This document shows, one piece after another, positions 8,475-17,126 of a stretch of DNA of 64,000 bases. The translations under genes and the position numbers were made by a program. The stretch lies in NCBI RefSeq assembly GCF_026790145.1, contig NZ_JALAMS010000018.1:372001-436000 (forward strand), written 5' to 3'. Source of the stretch: Bacillus_I endophytica_A (lineage in GTDB: Bacteria; Bacillota; Bacilli; Bacillales; Bacillaceae_H). Under the pieces are notes generated by a model that did not search any database, was not told the DNA's origin, and saw nothing but the letters and a program-made list of their open reading frames with translations. How positions within the stretch are numbered: position 1 is the first letter of the stretch; each line of letters starts with the position of its first letter.

Positions 8475-9974
8475 ATGAAATATGTAATTGGAATCGATCT
8501 AGGAACGAGCGCTGTCAAAACGATTTTGGTTAATGAAAATGGAGAAGTTTGTGGGGAAGTTTCTAAAAGTTATCCACTTATTCAAGAAAAGGCAGGATAC
8601 AACGAGCAAAATCCGGAAGACTGGGTACAGCAAACGATTCAGGCCTTAGCTGAGCTTGTTTCCACATGTCAAGTTCAAGTTAATGATATTGAAGGGATTA
8701 GTTATTCTGGACAAATGCATGGGTTAGTTTTGCTTGATCAAAACCAGTGTGTGTTACGTAATGCTATATTATGGAATGATACAAGAACAACTTCTCAATG
8801 CATGAATATAGAGGAGGAGTTTGGAGAACAGTTGTTGGAGATTACAAAGAACCGTGTTCTAGAAGGTTTTACATTGCCTAAAATCTTATGGGTGAAGGAA
8901 CATGAACCTGAAACGTTTGAAAAAGCAGCCCTTTTCCTACTTCCTAAAGATTATGTAAGATTTAGGATGACAGGCATCATTAATAGCGAGTTTTCAGATG
9001 CAGCGGGAACTTTACTATTACATGTAACACGTAAAAAATGGGACTATGATCTATGTAAGCGCTTTGACATTCCTACAGAGATCTGTCCACCACTTGTTGA
9101 ATCACATGATTGTGTAGGAACGCTGCTTCCTAATATTGCAGAGGAGACAGGACTGGCTAAAAAAACGAAAGTATTTGCAGGTGGAGCTGACAATGCATGT
9201 GGAGCCATTGGTGCTGGTATTCTCTCTTCAGGCAAAACGTTATGTAGCATCGGTACATCTGGAGTCATCCTTTCATATGAGGAAAATAAAGAACGAGATT
9301 TTAAAGGAAAAGTTCACTTTTTTAATCATGGGAAGAAGGATGCGTTTTATACAATGGGGGTTACGCTTGCTGCAGGTTACAGTTTGAACTGGTTTAAAGA
9401 AACGTTCTCTCAAAATGAAACATTTGAGCAGTTGTTGCATAGGGTAGCATCCGTTCCAATCGGATCCAATGGACTGTTATTTACCCCGTATTTAGTAGGG
9501 GAAAGGACGCCACATGCTGATTCTCTTATTCGGGGAAGCTTTATCGGAATGGATGGATCCCATAAAAAAGAGCATTTTGTAAGAGCAGTTATGGAAGGGA
9601 TTACATTCTCTCTTCATGAGTCCATTAAACTGTTCCGGAAAGAAGGAAAATCAGTTGATACGATTATCTCGATTGGTGGTGGAGCGAAGAACGAAACATG
9701 GCTTCAAATGCAAGCTGATATTTTCAAGGCCAAAGTAATTAAGCTAGAAAGTGAACAAGGTCCAGCAATGGGGGCAGCCATGCTAGCTGCTTTCGGGAGT
9801 AGATGGTTTGAGTCACTTGAACAATGTGCAGAAGAATTTATACGAGAGACGTCAATATTTTATCCTAAAGAATTAAATGTAGAGAGATATGAAGCTCTAT
9901 TTAATATTTATCAAGAGGTTTATTTTAAAACAAAAGATTTGAATGCTGCATTATCTACGTTTAGAGATCAATAA
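8475..9974 (+). CDS. xylB: Xylulokinase
   Basis: Cytosolic FGGY-family kinase phosphorylating D-xylulose to xylulose 5-phosphate, feeding the pentose phosphate pathway. It opens with the ATPase phosphate-1 motif GIDLGTSAVKTIL; SGQMHGLVLLD, LWNDTRT and the late GGGAKNETWLQMQADI are FGGY marks. The 499-residue length is normal. The ATG at 8475 has AAAGGAG upstream; the longer frame from 8421 lacks a ribosome site and adds unlike residues. It has its own promoter and operator rather than following xylA directly. Confidence 0.95.
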   Translation: MKYVIGIDLGTSAVKTILVNENGEVCGEVSKSYPLIQEKAGYNEQNPEDWVQQTIQALAELVSTCQVQVNDIEGISYSGQMHGLVLLDQNQCVLRNAILWNDTRTTSQCMNIEEEFGEQLLEITKNRVLEGFTLPKILWVKEHEPETFEKAALFLLPKDYVRFRMTGIINSEFSDAAGTLLLHVTRKKWDYDLCKRFDIPTEICPPLVESHDCVGTLLPNIAEETGLAKKTKVFAGGADNACGAIGAGILSSGKTLCSIGTSGVILSYEENKERDFKGKVHFFNHGKKDAFYTMGVTLAAGYSLNWFKETFSQNETFEQLLHRVASVPIGSNGLLFTPYLVGERTPHADSLIRGSFIGMDGSHKKEHFVRAVMEGITFSLHESIKLFRKEGKSVDTIISIGGGAKNETWLQMQADIFKAKVIKLESEQGPAMGAAMLAAFGSRWFESLEQCAEEFIRETSIFYPKELNVERYEALFNIYQEVYFKTKDLNAALSTFRDQ

Positions 9975-10502
9975 CAAATTTTACGAGACGTAAAAAATGA
10001 TTATTAAATAGAATATCAAATTCAAAGAGTTATAGAACAATTCATTAAGAACACAATGAAAATATACGAAGAAAACCTCAACTTTTCTCCAAAGCCGAAA
10101 TTATAATGGAGAAGTTCGTATTGAAATTAGAAACAATTTGTAGGAGAAATGAGGTTCCTACTATTTATGTACCTGTCTACCTACATCTTCCTTATCTAGC
10201 ACTAGCTTATGGAACTTTAAAAATAGTGGCCTTTAGAAACCCTTTTTCTCTTTATCCTGTTCAATTTTCAGCTTTAATAAGAGAAATGACTACTTTATAG
10301 AAGGAATTTCTTATTTGAGGAAAAAGGTCACCAAGTTTCACTGTAAAAAGAAGGAGAACTTTTCCCTAAGAAAATCCGTTTTATAACTTTTGAAAAATAG
10401 GAGAAAATAACTAAAAAATGTAAAGTTCCTATTCCTCGTGTTTATGAACAATGATAAAAAGGGAATGAAAAAGTTACATATTAAGATAAGGTGGAATAGA
10501 CA
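9975..10502. other. Gene-free gap between xylB and the decarboxylase
   Basis: 528 nt. An imperfect inverted repeat (AACTTTTCTCCA near 10079, TGGAGAAGTT near 10107) could terminate xylB but lacks a clear U-tract. A 64-codon frame at 10106-10300 has no ribosome site and is not called. No promoter stands out. Confidence 0.4.
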
Positions 10503-12167
10503 GTGAAAAAAGACTATACAATTGGCGACTACTTACTAGACAGACTAGCTGAAATTGGGGTTCACCACGTTTTTGGCGTGCCTGGTGATTATAATTTAAT
10601 GTTTTTAGATGAAGTTTTAAAACATAAAGAGTTAGAATGGATCGGCAACTGTAATGAGCTTAATGCTGCATATGCTGCTGATGGATATGCAAGATTAAAC
10701 GGCATCGGAGCTGTTATGACTACATTTGGGGTTGGCGAGTTAAGTGCTGTAAACGGAATTGCTGGTTCATATGCTGAACATGTTCCAGTTATCAAAGTCA
10801 CAGGGGCTCCCACAACAAAAGTGATGAAAGAAGGTGCTTACGTTCATCATACATTAGGAGACGGAAACTTCCATCGTTTTTCAACGATGTTCAGGGAAGT
10901 GACGTGTGCTCAAACCATATTAACAGTTGAAAATGCGAGCCAAGAGATTGACCGGGTACTTCTTGCTTGTTTAACAGAAAAAAAGCCTGTTCATATTGTG
11001 CTTCCTATTGATGTATATGATAAACCTGCTAATAAGCCTAAGAAACAACTTTTAAATGAAGAAGTGGAGAGCAATGAACAAGCAATGGACGACATGCTTA
11101 CCAATTTATTAGTGAAAATAAACAAAGCGAAAGAGCCGGTAATTTTAGCAGATTATGAAGTATACCGCTACAAAGCGGAAAAAGAGTTAATGCACTTTGC
11201 TGAAAAGAGCGGCTTTCCCCTTGCAACGTTAAGTATGGGAAAAGGGGTTTTTGATGAAACACATCCTCAATTTATTGGTGTTTATAATGGAGACTTAAGT
11301 GATTCTTATATTAAACAAAGAATAGATGAATCTGATTGTATTATAAGTGTAGGAGTGAAGTTAACAGATTCTATTACAGGCGGGTTTTCACAAGGATTCT
11401 CTGAAGAAAACGTGATTCATCTTCATCCTTTGTCTGTTGAGGGGGAAGGAGAAAAATATGCACCTCTTACAATGAAAGACACGTTGAATACATTAGCTCA
11501 TCACATCAAAAAACGAGAGAGAGAAGAAATGAACATTATATCAATTGCTTCTCAGCAACAACAACCATTTGAAGCAACAAACGAAAAACTTACGCAAACG
11601 CGATTCTTTGAGCGTCTTTCTCATTTTATAAAAGAAGATGATGTACTCCTTGCTGATCAAGGAACTTCCTTTTTTGGCGCAGCAACAATGCCTTTAAAAA
11701 AAGGAGGGACATTTATTGGTCAGCCATTATGGGGATCTATTGGCTATACGCTTCCTGCGATACTTGGAAGTCAGCTTGCAGACAAAGAACGTCGCAACAT
11801 TCTTTTAATTGGAGATGGTTCTTTCCAGCTTACAGCTCAAGAACTTTCAACCATCATTTATCAAAAAATTAAGCCCATTATTTTCTTAATCAACAATGAT
11901 GGCTATACAGTAGAACGCGCTATTCACGGTGAAAACAAATCTTACAATGATATTGTTATGTGGGATTATGAAAAACTTCCAAGCATTTTTGGCTCAAAAG
12001 AAGCAAGCGAAACGTTTAAAGTACAAACAGAGCAGGAGCTTGATGATATGTTAAACAAGATAGAACATCATGATAAGCTTGTTTTCGCTGAAATCAAAAT
12101 GAACAGAGATGATAAACCTGAATTATTAACAGAGCTCTCTAAACGATTTTCTAATCAAAATTCATAG
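10503..12167 (+). CDS. Thiamine-diphosphate 2-keto acid decarboxylase (pyruvate/indolepyruvate type)
   Basis: Cytosolic enzyme of the pyruvate decarboxylase/indolepyruvate decarboxylase family, turning a 2-keto acid into an aldehyde and CO2. The 554-residue protein shows the N-terminal Glu52 (GNCNELNAAYAADGYAR) that activates the cofactor, His-His near residues 113-114 (VHHTLG) used in decarboxylation, and the C-terminal cofactor motif GDGSFQ (from residue 437) ending in NNDGYTVE. It starts with GTG after AAGGTGG. Substrate (pyruvate, branched-chain keto acid or indolepyruvate) cannot be read from sequence. It stands alone with a terminator downstream. Confidence 0.88.
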   Translation: MKKDYTIGDYLLDRLAEIGVHHVFGVPGDYNLMFLDEVLKHKELEWIGNCNELNAAYAADGYARLNGIGAVMTTFGVGELSAVNGIAGSYAEHVPVIKVTGAPTTKVMKEGAYVHHTLGDGNFHRFSTMFREVTCAQTILTVENASQEIDRVLLACLTEKKPVHIVLPIDVYDKPANKPKKQLLNEEVESNEQAMDDMLTNLLVKINKAKEPVILADYEVYRYKAEKELMHFAEKSGFPLATLSMGKGVFDETHPQFIGVYNGDLSDSYIKQRIDESDCIISVGVKLTDSITGGFSQGFSEENVIHLHPLSVEGEGEKYAPLTMKDTLNTLAHHIKKREREEMNIISIASQQQQPFEATNEKLTQTRFFERLSHFIKEDDVLLADQGTSFFGAATMPLKKGGTFIGQPLWGSIGYTLPAILGSQLADKERRNILLIGDGSFQLTAQELSTIIYQKIKPIIFLINNDGYTVERAIHGENKSYNDIVMWDYEKLPSIFGSKEASETFKVQTEQELDDMLNKIEHHDKLVFAEIKMNRDDKPELLTELSKRFSNQNS

Positions 12168-12173
12168 TCGAAG

Positions 12174-12203
12174 CCTCCACTCATGTATGGGTGGAGGTTT
12201 TTT
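12174..12203 (+). terminator. Terminator after the decarboxylase
   Basis: CCTCCAC (12174-12180) and GTGGAGG (12191-12197) with a 10-nt loop followed by six T. Confidence 0.85.
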
Positions 12204-12322
12204 AAAGAATAAATATTTCTTCTGCTCTTTTTAATAGGATTTCATCACAATTTGTAAAAAATAGGTCTATTTTCCTCGTCAAATGTATTCGTGTAAAAAT
12301 TTATTAAATATTTAAAAAATTA

Positions 12323-12350
12323 TTGCAAATCTTAACTCATTCTATATAAT
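12323..12350 (+). promoter_or_regulatory. Promoter of the pectinesterase gene
   Basis: TTGCAA (12323-12328) and TATAAT (12345-12350) with 16-bp spacing, about 35 nt before the TTG start. Sigma-A type. Confidence 0.6.
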
Positions 12351-12384
12351 AAATTTTAGACTCACAGAAAGAGAGGCGAAGTGT

Positions 12385-13872
12385 TTGAAATTTAGTGGGA
12401 AAAAGAGAAAAGTGATCATTTATTCTGCCACAATGTTGACGATGATGGGAGGGGGATTGCCTAATACGATTTATGCACACGATAACATTAACGCAACCGC
12501 AACCAATATGAGCTTAAATGAAAACGAACATGTAAAAGATGTTGTGAGCAGCGGAGATCTTGCAAAACTGTATATGCTCGGCATTTTATCGAGTGAAGGT
12601 GTTTCACAAAGAAAAATGCCAAGCAGTGAGATGAAGATAGATAAGGCAGAACTTGTAAGAAATGACCTTATTGCGGTTACATTTAGTACAACTCTAAAAA
12701 GCGTAGACAAAAATGATATCGCTTTCAAAGGAGGTCAGAACGATATTTCAATTCAAAACATGACTCAAAGTATAAACAAAAAAGGGCAAACCGTTGTTCT
12801 TTTCCAAACCTCTACAAAAATTAGAGGTAACGTATATGCTGAAGTAGTGAGAAAAGAAGCTACTCATTCTTTAAAACAAGATAAACGCCAAAAACTTCAG
12901 GATATAAGGGAAAGATTCGAGAAAATCGGGAAAGTAGTAACCGTTTCAAAAGACGAAAAGGGAGAATATCGTACCGTTCAAGAAGCTATTAATGCAATCC
13001 CTTCTGGAAACAAAGAGAAAGTTACCGTCTTTATTTTTAACGGTGTATATAAAGAAGTTGTCACAGTACCTGAAGATAAAGATTTTGTTTCACTTATCGG
13101 TGAAAACGCCAACAAAACAAAACTTACGTATGACAACTATTCAGGGAAGGAGAAACCTGGGGGCGGAACGTACGGGACATCAGGAAGCGCAAGCGTTTAT
13201 ATATATGGCGATGATTTTACGGCTGAAAATCTCACATTTGAAAATGCATTTGATGAAAAAAGTGTTGATGTAAAAGATGAGCAAGCTGTTGCCGTATATA
13301 CGAAAGGCGAACGACAAGTTTTTAAGAATACGAGATTTATTGGAAACCAAGATACATTGTACACAAAAGAGGGCACGCAATACTTCTACAAATGCTATAT
13401 TGAAGGAGATGTCGACTTTATCTTTGGAGGTTCTCAAGCCGTATTTGAAAAATGTGATATTATGTCTCTAACGAGAGGATCTTCAACTGTAAATGGGTAT
13501 GTCACAGCGCCAAGCACTCAAATAACAGACGAATATGGCTATTTATTTATTAAAAGCAGGCTTTTAAGTAATGCAGAGGATGGAACTGTCTATCTTGGCA
13601 GACCGTGGCATCCAGGTGGCGACCCTCATGCAATTGGAAGCGTTGTGTTTAGAGAAAGTTATCTTGGACCGCATATCAATGAACAAGGATGGACAGACAT
13701 GTCAGGTTTTTCTTATCGTGATGCCCGGTTTTATGAATATAAAAACCATGGTCCAGGAGTCGCTTTTAATGACTCACGGGAGCAATTAACAAGAGAAGAA
13801 GCCAATCAGTATACAATTCAAAATGTGTTAAATGGCTGGAATCCAAAAGAAAAAGCAGAATCTGAAAGATAG
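12385..13872 (+). CDS. Secreted pectinesterase with extra N-terminal domain
   Basis: Extracellular CE8 enzyme removing methyl esters from homogalacturonan so that pectate lyase can act. A signal peptide (residues 1-32, ending near TIYA) is followed by about 145 residues outside the catalytic core; within them KIDKAELVRNDLIAVTFS looks like an all-beta Ig-like module. The CE8 beta-helix starts near residue 178 (GKVVTVSKDEKGEYRTVQEA) and carries GDVDFIFGG near residue 342 with the catalytic Asp and YLGRPWHPGG with the catalytic Arg. At 495 residues it is longer than simple bacterial pectinesterases because of this N-terminus. The start is TTG after GAGAGGCG. It abuts the acetylesterase gene and probably shares its mRNA. 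Confidence 0.9.
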   Translation: MKFSGKKRKVIIYSATMLTMMGGGLPNTIYAHDNINATATNMSLNENEHVKDVVSSGDLAKLYMLGILSSEGVSQRKMPSSEMKIDKAELVRNDLIAVTFSTTLKSVDKNDIAFKGGQNDISIQNMTQSINKKGQTVVLFQTSTKIRGNVYAEVVRKEATHSLKQDKRQKLQDIRERFEKIGKVVTVSKDEKGEYRTVQEAINAIPSGNKEKVTVFIFNGVYKEVVTVPEDKDFVSLIGENANKTKLTYDNYSGKEKPGGGTYGTSGSASVYIYGDDFTAENLTFENAFDEKSVDVKDEQAVAVYTKGERQVFKNTRFIGNQDTLYTKEGTQYFYKCYIEGDVDFIFGGSQAVFEKCDIMSLTRGSSTVNGYVTAPSTQITDEYGYLFIKSRLLSNAEDGTVYLGRPWHPGGDPHAIGSVVFRESYLGPHINEQGWTDMSGFSYRDARFYEYKNHGPGVAFNDSREQLTREEANQYTIQNVLNGWNPKEKAESER

Positions 13873-13881
13873 GTGAAGAAG

Positions 13882-14691
13882 ATGAAAAAGAAAATCCATT
13901 TTATAGGTCTTCTACTTCTCCTATTAAGTTTAAGTTTTGGGGGGATAAGAGTGCAAGCGACAAGTTCTGTTTCACAGTCACATAAAAGTAAAATAACAGT
14001 CTACCTTGTTGGGGATTCGACTGTTTCAACCTATGATTCTTCCGTTGCGCCGAGAGCGGGGTGGGGGCAAGTTTTTGAGGAAGAGTTTCGTCATAAAGTG
14101 ACGGTCAGAAATGAAGCGCAATCTGGTCGAAGCTCAAAAAGTTTTATTGACGAAGGAAGGTTAGATTCGATCCTAAGCGAAATTCAAAAAGGAGACTACC
14201 TTTTGATTCAATTTGGACATAATGACGAAAAAATAGAAGATCCGAGTCGCTATACAGAGCCTTCTACTACGTATAAAAGCTATTTAAAACAATATATTGA
14301 CGGAGCTCGTGCTAAAAAAGCGACGCCTGTTTTAATTACACCTGTTGAACGTAGACGTTTTACTGAAGAAGGTATTGCTTATGATTCTCATGGGACATAT
14401 CCCAAAGCAATGAAAGAGCTAGGAAAAGAAGAAAATGTGCCTGTTATTGATTTAACAGAGAAAAGTAAAGCATTGTACGAAGAACTTGGCGTTGAAAAAA
14501 CAAAAGACCTCTTTCTTTGGCTCGAAAAAGGAGAACATCCTAACTATCCAGATAGAGTAATTGATAATACGCATTTTCAAGAAAATGGAGCAAGGGAAAT
14601 TTCACATCTTGTAGCAGAGGGTGTAAAAGAATTAAAAATTGTCCCGTTAAAGAACTACCTTAACAAAGAACAGTTCATTTCTAATCACTAA
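13882..14691 (+). CDS. rhgT: Secreted rhamnogalacturonan acetylesterase (SGNH, CE12)
   Basis: Esterase removing acetyl groups from rhamnogalacturonan. After a signal peptide (about 28 residues, ending near RVQA) the SGNH hydrolase blocks are visible: GDSTVSTYD with the nucleophilic Ser, an Asn in the RNEAQSGRSS block, FGHND, and DNTHF with the catalytic Asp and His. The ATG at 13882 is chosen because AGGTGA, immediately after the pectinesterase stop, serves as ribosome site; a GTG at 13873 lies inside that site. Spacing of nine nt from the upstream stop indicates translation from the same mRNA. 269 residues is typical for YxiM/RhgT-type enzymes. Confidence 0.9.
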   Translation: MKKKIHFIGLLLLLLSLSFGGIRVQATSSVSQSHKSKITVYLVGDSTVSTYDSSVAPRAGWGQVFEEEFRHKVTVRNEAQSGRSSKSFIDEGRLDSILSEIQKGDYLLIQFGHNDEKIEDPSRYTEPSTTYKSYLKQYIDGARAKKATPVLITPVERRRFTEEGIAYDSHGTYPKAMKELGKEENVPVIDLTEKSKALYEELGVEKTKDLFLWLEKGEHPNYPDRVIDNTHFQENGAREISHLVAEGVKELKIVPLKNYLNKEQFISNH

Positions 14692-14713
14692 AATGTTAAC
14701 GTTAACATTTTAG
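14688..14713. promoter_or_regulatory. 26-bp perfect palindrome with a cre core before pel
   Basis: Arms CTAAAATGTTAAC and GTTAACATTTTAG meet with no spacer and include the rhgT stop codon. The central TGTTAACGTTAACA (14694-14707) satisfies the CcpA consensus TGWNANCGNTNWCA as a perfect dyad, and more generally looks like a LacI-family operator with a central CG. As RNA it could also fold into a stem followed by TTTT, so attenuation between rhgT and pel is an alternative. Confidence 0.65.
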
Positions 14714-14733
14714 TTTTAAAGGAGGAGTTTAGG

Positions 14734-16044
14734 ATGAAAAAAGTAGTAAAAGGGCTTATGTTAGCATCCCTTCTTATTGCAGGTAGTACTTCACCAGCAT
14801 CAGCAGCTTCTAGCAATCTCGGAAAAGCGACGCTTGCTTCAAATGATGGCTGGGCTTCTTATGGAAAAGGAACAAGGGGTGGCTCAGGAGCAGACAGTCG
14901 TCATACATTTACAGTGAAAAATAGAAGCGAATTTGTTCGTGCTCTTTCAGAGGGCGGGAATATGCCGAAAATTGTTTATATTGAAGGATCAATTGATTTT
15001 AATGTTGATGAAAACAATCAGCCTGCAACAGCTGAGCACTATGCGAAAAAGTGTGGCTATGATTTTAATGCTTACCTTCAAGCTTACAGCCCAGAGAAGT
15101 GGGGGTATGATAAAGAAGTAAGCGGGCCGCTTGAAGATGCACGAGTATGTGCTCAAAAGGAACAGCAAAAGCAAGTAGTTGTGAATGTTCCTTCTAATAC
15201 GTCTATTATCGGAGTAGGTAAAGATGCTAAAATTTTAGGAGGAAGTCTTAATATTAGTGGAGTAGAAAATGTTATCGTTCGAAATCTTGCATTTGAGGCG
15301 CCGAGAGATTTCTTTCCACAATGGGATCCAACTGATGGGGATCAAGGAGAGTGGAACTCTGAATATGACAATATTGTAGTCACAAATGGTGCAGAACATG
15401 TCTGGGTAGATCACAATACATTTAGCGATGGTCGCTATCATGATAAAGGATTTGGCGAGTATTTTGGACGCAAATTTCAACAGCATGATGGACTATTAGA
15501 TGTAACAAATACAGCAAGCTATGTGACAGCTTCTTACAATGTTTTTCAAGACCATGATAAAGTCTCCCTTATTGGATCAAGCGATAGTAAGACAAGTGAT
15601 CGAGGTCGTTTAAAAGTAACCCTTCATCACAACTACTATAAAAATTTAACCCAGCGCTTACCTCGTGTTCGTTATGGGGAAGTTCATGTGTACAACAACT
15701 ACTATGAATTCGCAAAAAGTACGGATTACTCATTTCAATATGCATTAGGAGTTGGAAAAGAATCTAAGATTTATGCACAAAACAACTACTTCTCGTTTGA
15801 TTATAATGTACCTCTAGGGAATATCATTAAAGATTGGAAAGGAACATCTATTTATGAAGAGGGTTCATATGTAAAGAGCCCAGCAGGAGAGCGTCAAGTT
15901 GATTTACTTCAAGAAACAAATAAAGAAAATGGTACAAAATTAGATGAAAATGTAGGCTGGAAACCTTCTTTATATAAAAAAATTAACCCAACCCAATCTG
16001 TGCCAGGAACTGTAAAAGCACAAGCAGGTGCAGGGAAGCTGTAA
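14734..16044 (+). CDS. pel: Secreted pectate lyase (PL1)
   Basis: Calcium-dependent lyase cleaving polygalacturonate by beta-elimination outside the cell. A clear signal peptide ends near SPASA (residue 24). The right-handed beta-helix shows the PL1 blocks NVIVRNLAFEAP, VWVDHNTFSDG, HDGLLDVTNTASYVTASYN and the substrate/catalytic segment LTQRLPRVRYGEVHVYNNYY with its conserved arginines. 436 residues fits Bacillus Pel (about 420). AAAGGAGGAG precedes the ATG. It is third in the same-strand set pectinesterase-rhgT-pel, separated from rhgT by the palindrome at 14688-14713, and is followed by a terminator. Confidence 0.95.
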   Translation: MKKVVKGLMLASLLIAGSTSPASAASSNLGKATLASNDGWASYGKGTRGGSGADSRHTFTVKNRSEFVRALSEGGNMPKIVYIEGSIDFNVDENNQPATAEHYAKKCGYDFNAYLQAYSPEKWGYDKEVSGPLEDARVCAQKEQQKQVVVNVPSNTSIIGVGKDAKILGGSLNISGVENVIVRNLAFEAPRDFFPQWDPTDGDQGEWNSEYDNIVVTNGAEHVWVDHNTFSDGRYHDKGFGEYFGRKFQQHDGLLDVTNTASYVTASYNVFQDHDKVSLIGSSDSKTSDRGRLKVTLHHNYYKNLTQRLPRVRYGEVHVYNNYYEFAKSTDYSFQYALGVGKESKIYAQNNYFSFDYNVPLGNIIKDWKGTSIYEEGSYVKSPAGERQVDLLQETNKENGTKLDENVGWKPSLYKKINPTQSVPGTVKAQAGAGKL

Positions 16045-16048
16045 AAAG

Positions 16049-16084
16049 AAAAGCCTTTGTAGATAACTACAAAGGTTTTTCTTA
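16049..16084. terminator. Bidirectional terminator, pel / hydroxyacid dehydrogenase
   Basis: CCTTTGTAG (16054-16062) and CTACAAAGG (16067-16075), 4-nt loop, with A-rich 5' flank and TTTTTCTT 3' flank, between convergent genes. Confidence 0.9.
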
Positions 16085-17059
16085 TTTTACCCCTATGCTT
16101 CCTTTAATAAGATTAGGAGGAGTTTCTCCTTTTAATCCAGCTACTAGATTTTCAGCTCCAAGCATTGCCATTTTAAGGCGTGTTTCAGCTGTAGCAGAGC
16201 CGATATGTGGCAACGTTACAACGTTTTTCATAGAAAGGAGAGGATTGTCTGGACTCACTGGTTCTTGTGCAAATACATCAAGTCCCGCCCCTAAGATTTC
16301 TTCTGTTCTTAAAGCATTTATAAGGGCTTCTTCATCAACGGTTTTTCCTCTTGAGCCGTTAATAAAGATAGCGCTCTGTTTCATAAGCTCAAACTCACGT
16401 TTTCCCATTAGTCCCTCTGTCTGAGGAGTAAGAGGCGTCATTAAGCAAACAAAATCGGACTTTTGTAGCAGCTCTTCTAAAGAACAATATGTTGCATTGT
16501 ATGTTTTTTCTTCTTCTTTTTTTCGGGAGCGTCCATAATACAAGATATCCATATCAAAACCAAAATGCGCTCTCTTGGCAATAGCAGAGCCAACCCCTCC
16601 CATACCAATGATTCCTAGTGTTTTATGGTGAACATCAACCCCAAAATGCTCCTCTTTCAATGTTTCTTTCCATTCGCCATTTTTGACAAACTGATCTAAT
16701 TCAGGCATTCTGCGCGCTGTTACAAGCAAAAGACCAAAAATCGTATCTGCAACAGTATCATTTAACACATCAGGTGTATTTGTAGCAATAATATTTCGTT
16801 TTGATAGTTCACCCAAATCGAGATTGTCATAGCCAACAGATGTATTACACACCATTTTTAGACGTGGAGCACGATCTAGTAAGTCTTCATTTACCTTCAA
16901 ACCAGATCCTAGCAGGGCATCCGCATCTTTTAATTCTTCTAAAAATGTTGGATAAACATCTGAATGTAGCTTCTCAAAGTAAATGACCTCACACGTTTCT
17001 CTTATAAAGTTCAAAACCTTTTCATCCATTTTTTTATATACGATAACTTTTGGTTTCAT
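16082..17059 (-). CDS. D-2-hydroxyacid dehydrogenase (glyoxylate/hydroxypyruvate reductase type)
   Basis: Cytosolic NAD(P)-dependent oxidoreductase reducing 2-keto acids to D-2-hydroxy acids. The 325-residue protein has the Rossmann motif GIIGMGGVGSAIAKRA, the substrate Arg in NGSRGKTVDEEAL, Glu in GAGLDVFAQEP and the catalytic His in LPHIGSAT. The best general match is to GhrB-like glyoxylate/hydroxypyruvate reductases, but substrate is not provable. It lies 67 nt downstream of an Nramp-related transporter gene on the same strand, with no terminator seen between, so the two are probably co-transcribed. Confidence 0.88.
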   Translation of the reverse strand: MKPKVIVYKKMDEKVLNFIRETCEVIYFEKLHSDVYPTFLEELKDADALLGSGLKVNEDLLDRAPRLKMVCNTSVGYDNLDLGELSKRNIIATNTPDVLNDTVADTIFGLLLVTARRMPELDQFVKNGEWKETLKEEHFGVDVHHKTLGIIGMGGVGSAIAKRAHFGFDMDILYYGRSRKKEEEKTYNATYCSLEELLQKSDFVCLMTPLTPQTEGLMGKREFELMKQSAIFINGSRGKTVDEEALINALRTEEILGAGLDVFAQEPVSPDNPLLSMKNVVTLPHIGSATAETRLKMAMLGAENLVAGLKGETPPNLIKGSIGVK

Positions 17060-17126
17060 GAAGTTTCCTCTTTTCTTTTAATTGTTCACTTCTAAAACTT
17101 CCACTTTATATCCTTAAACTCCTTTT

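Noticed and set aside
10106..10300. 64-codon plus-strand frame between xylB and the decarboxylase gene
   Set aside because: No ribosome site, no family resemblance, and it starts inside an inverted repeat.
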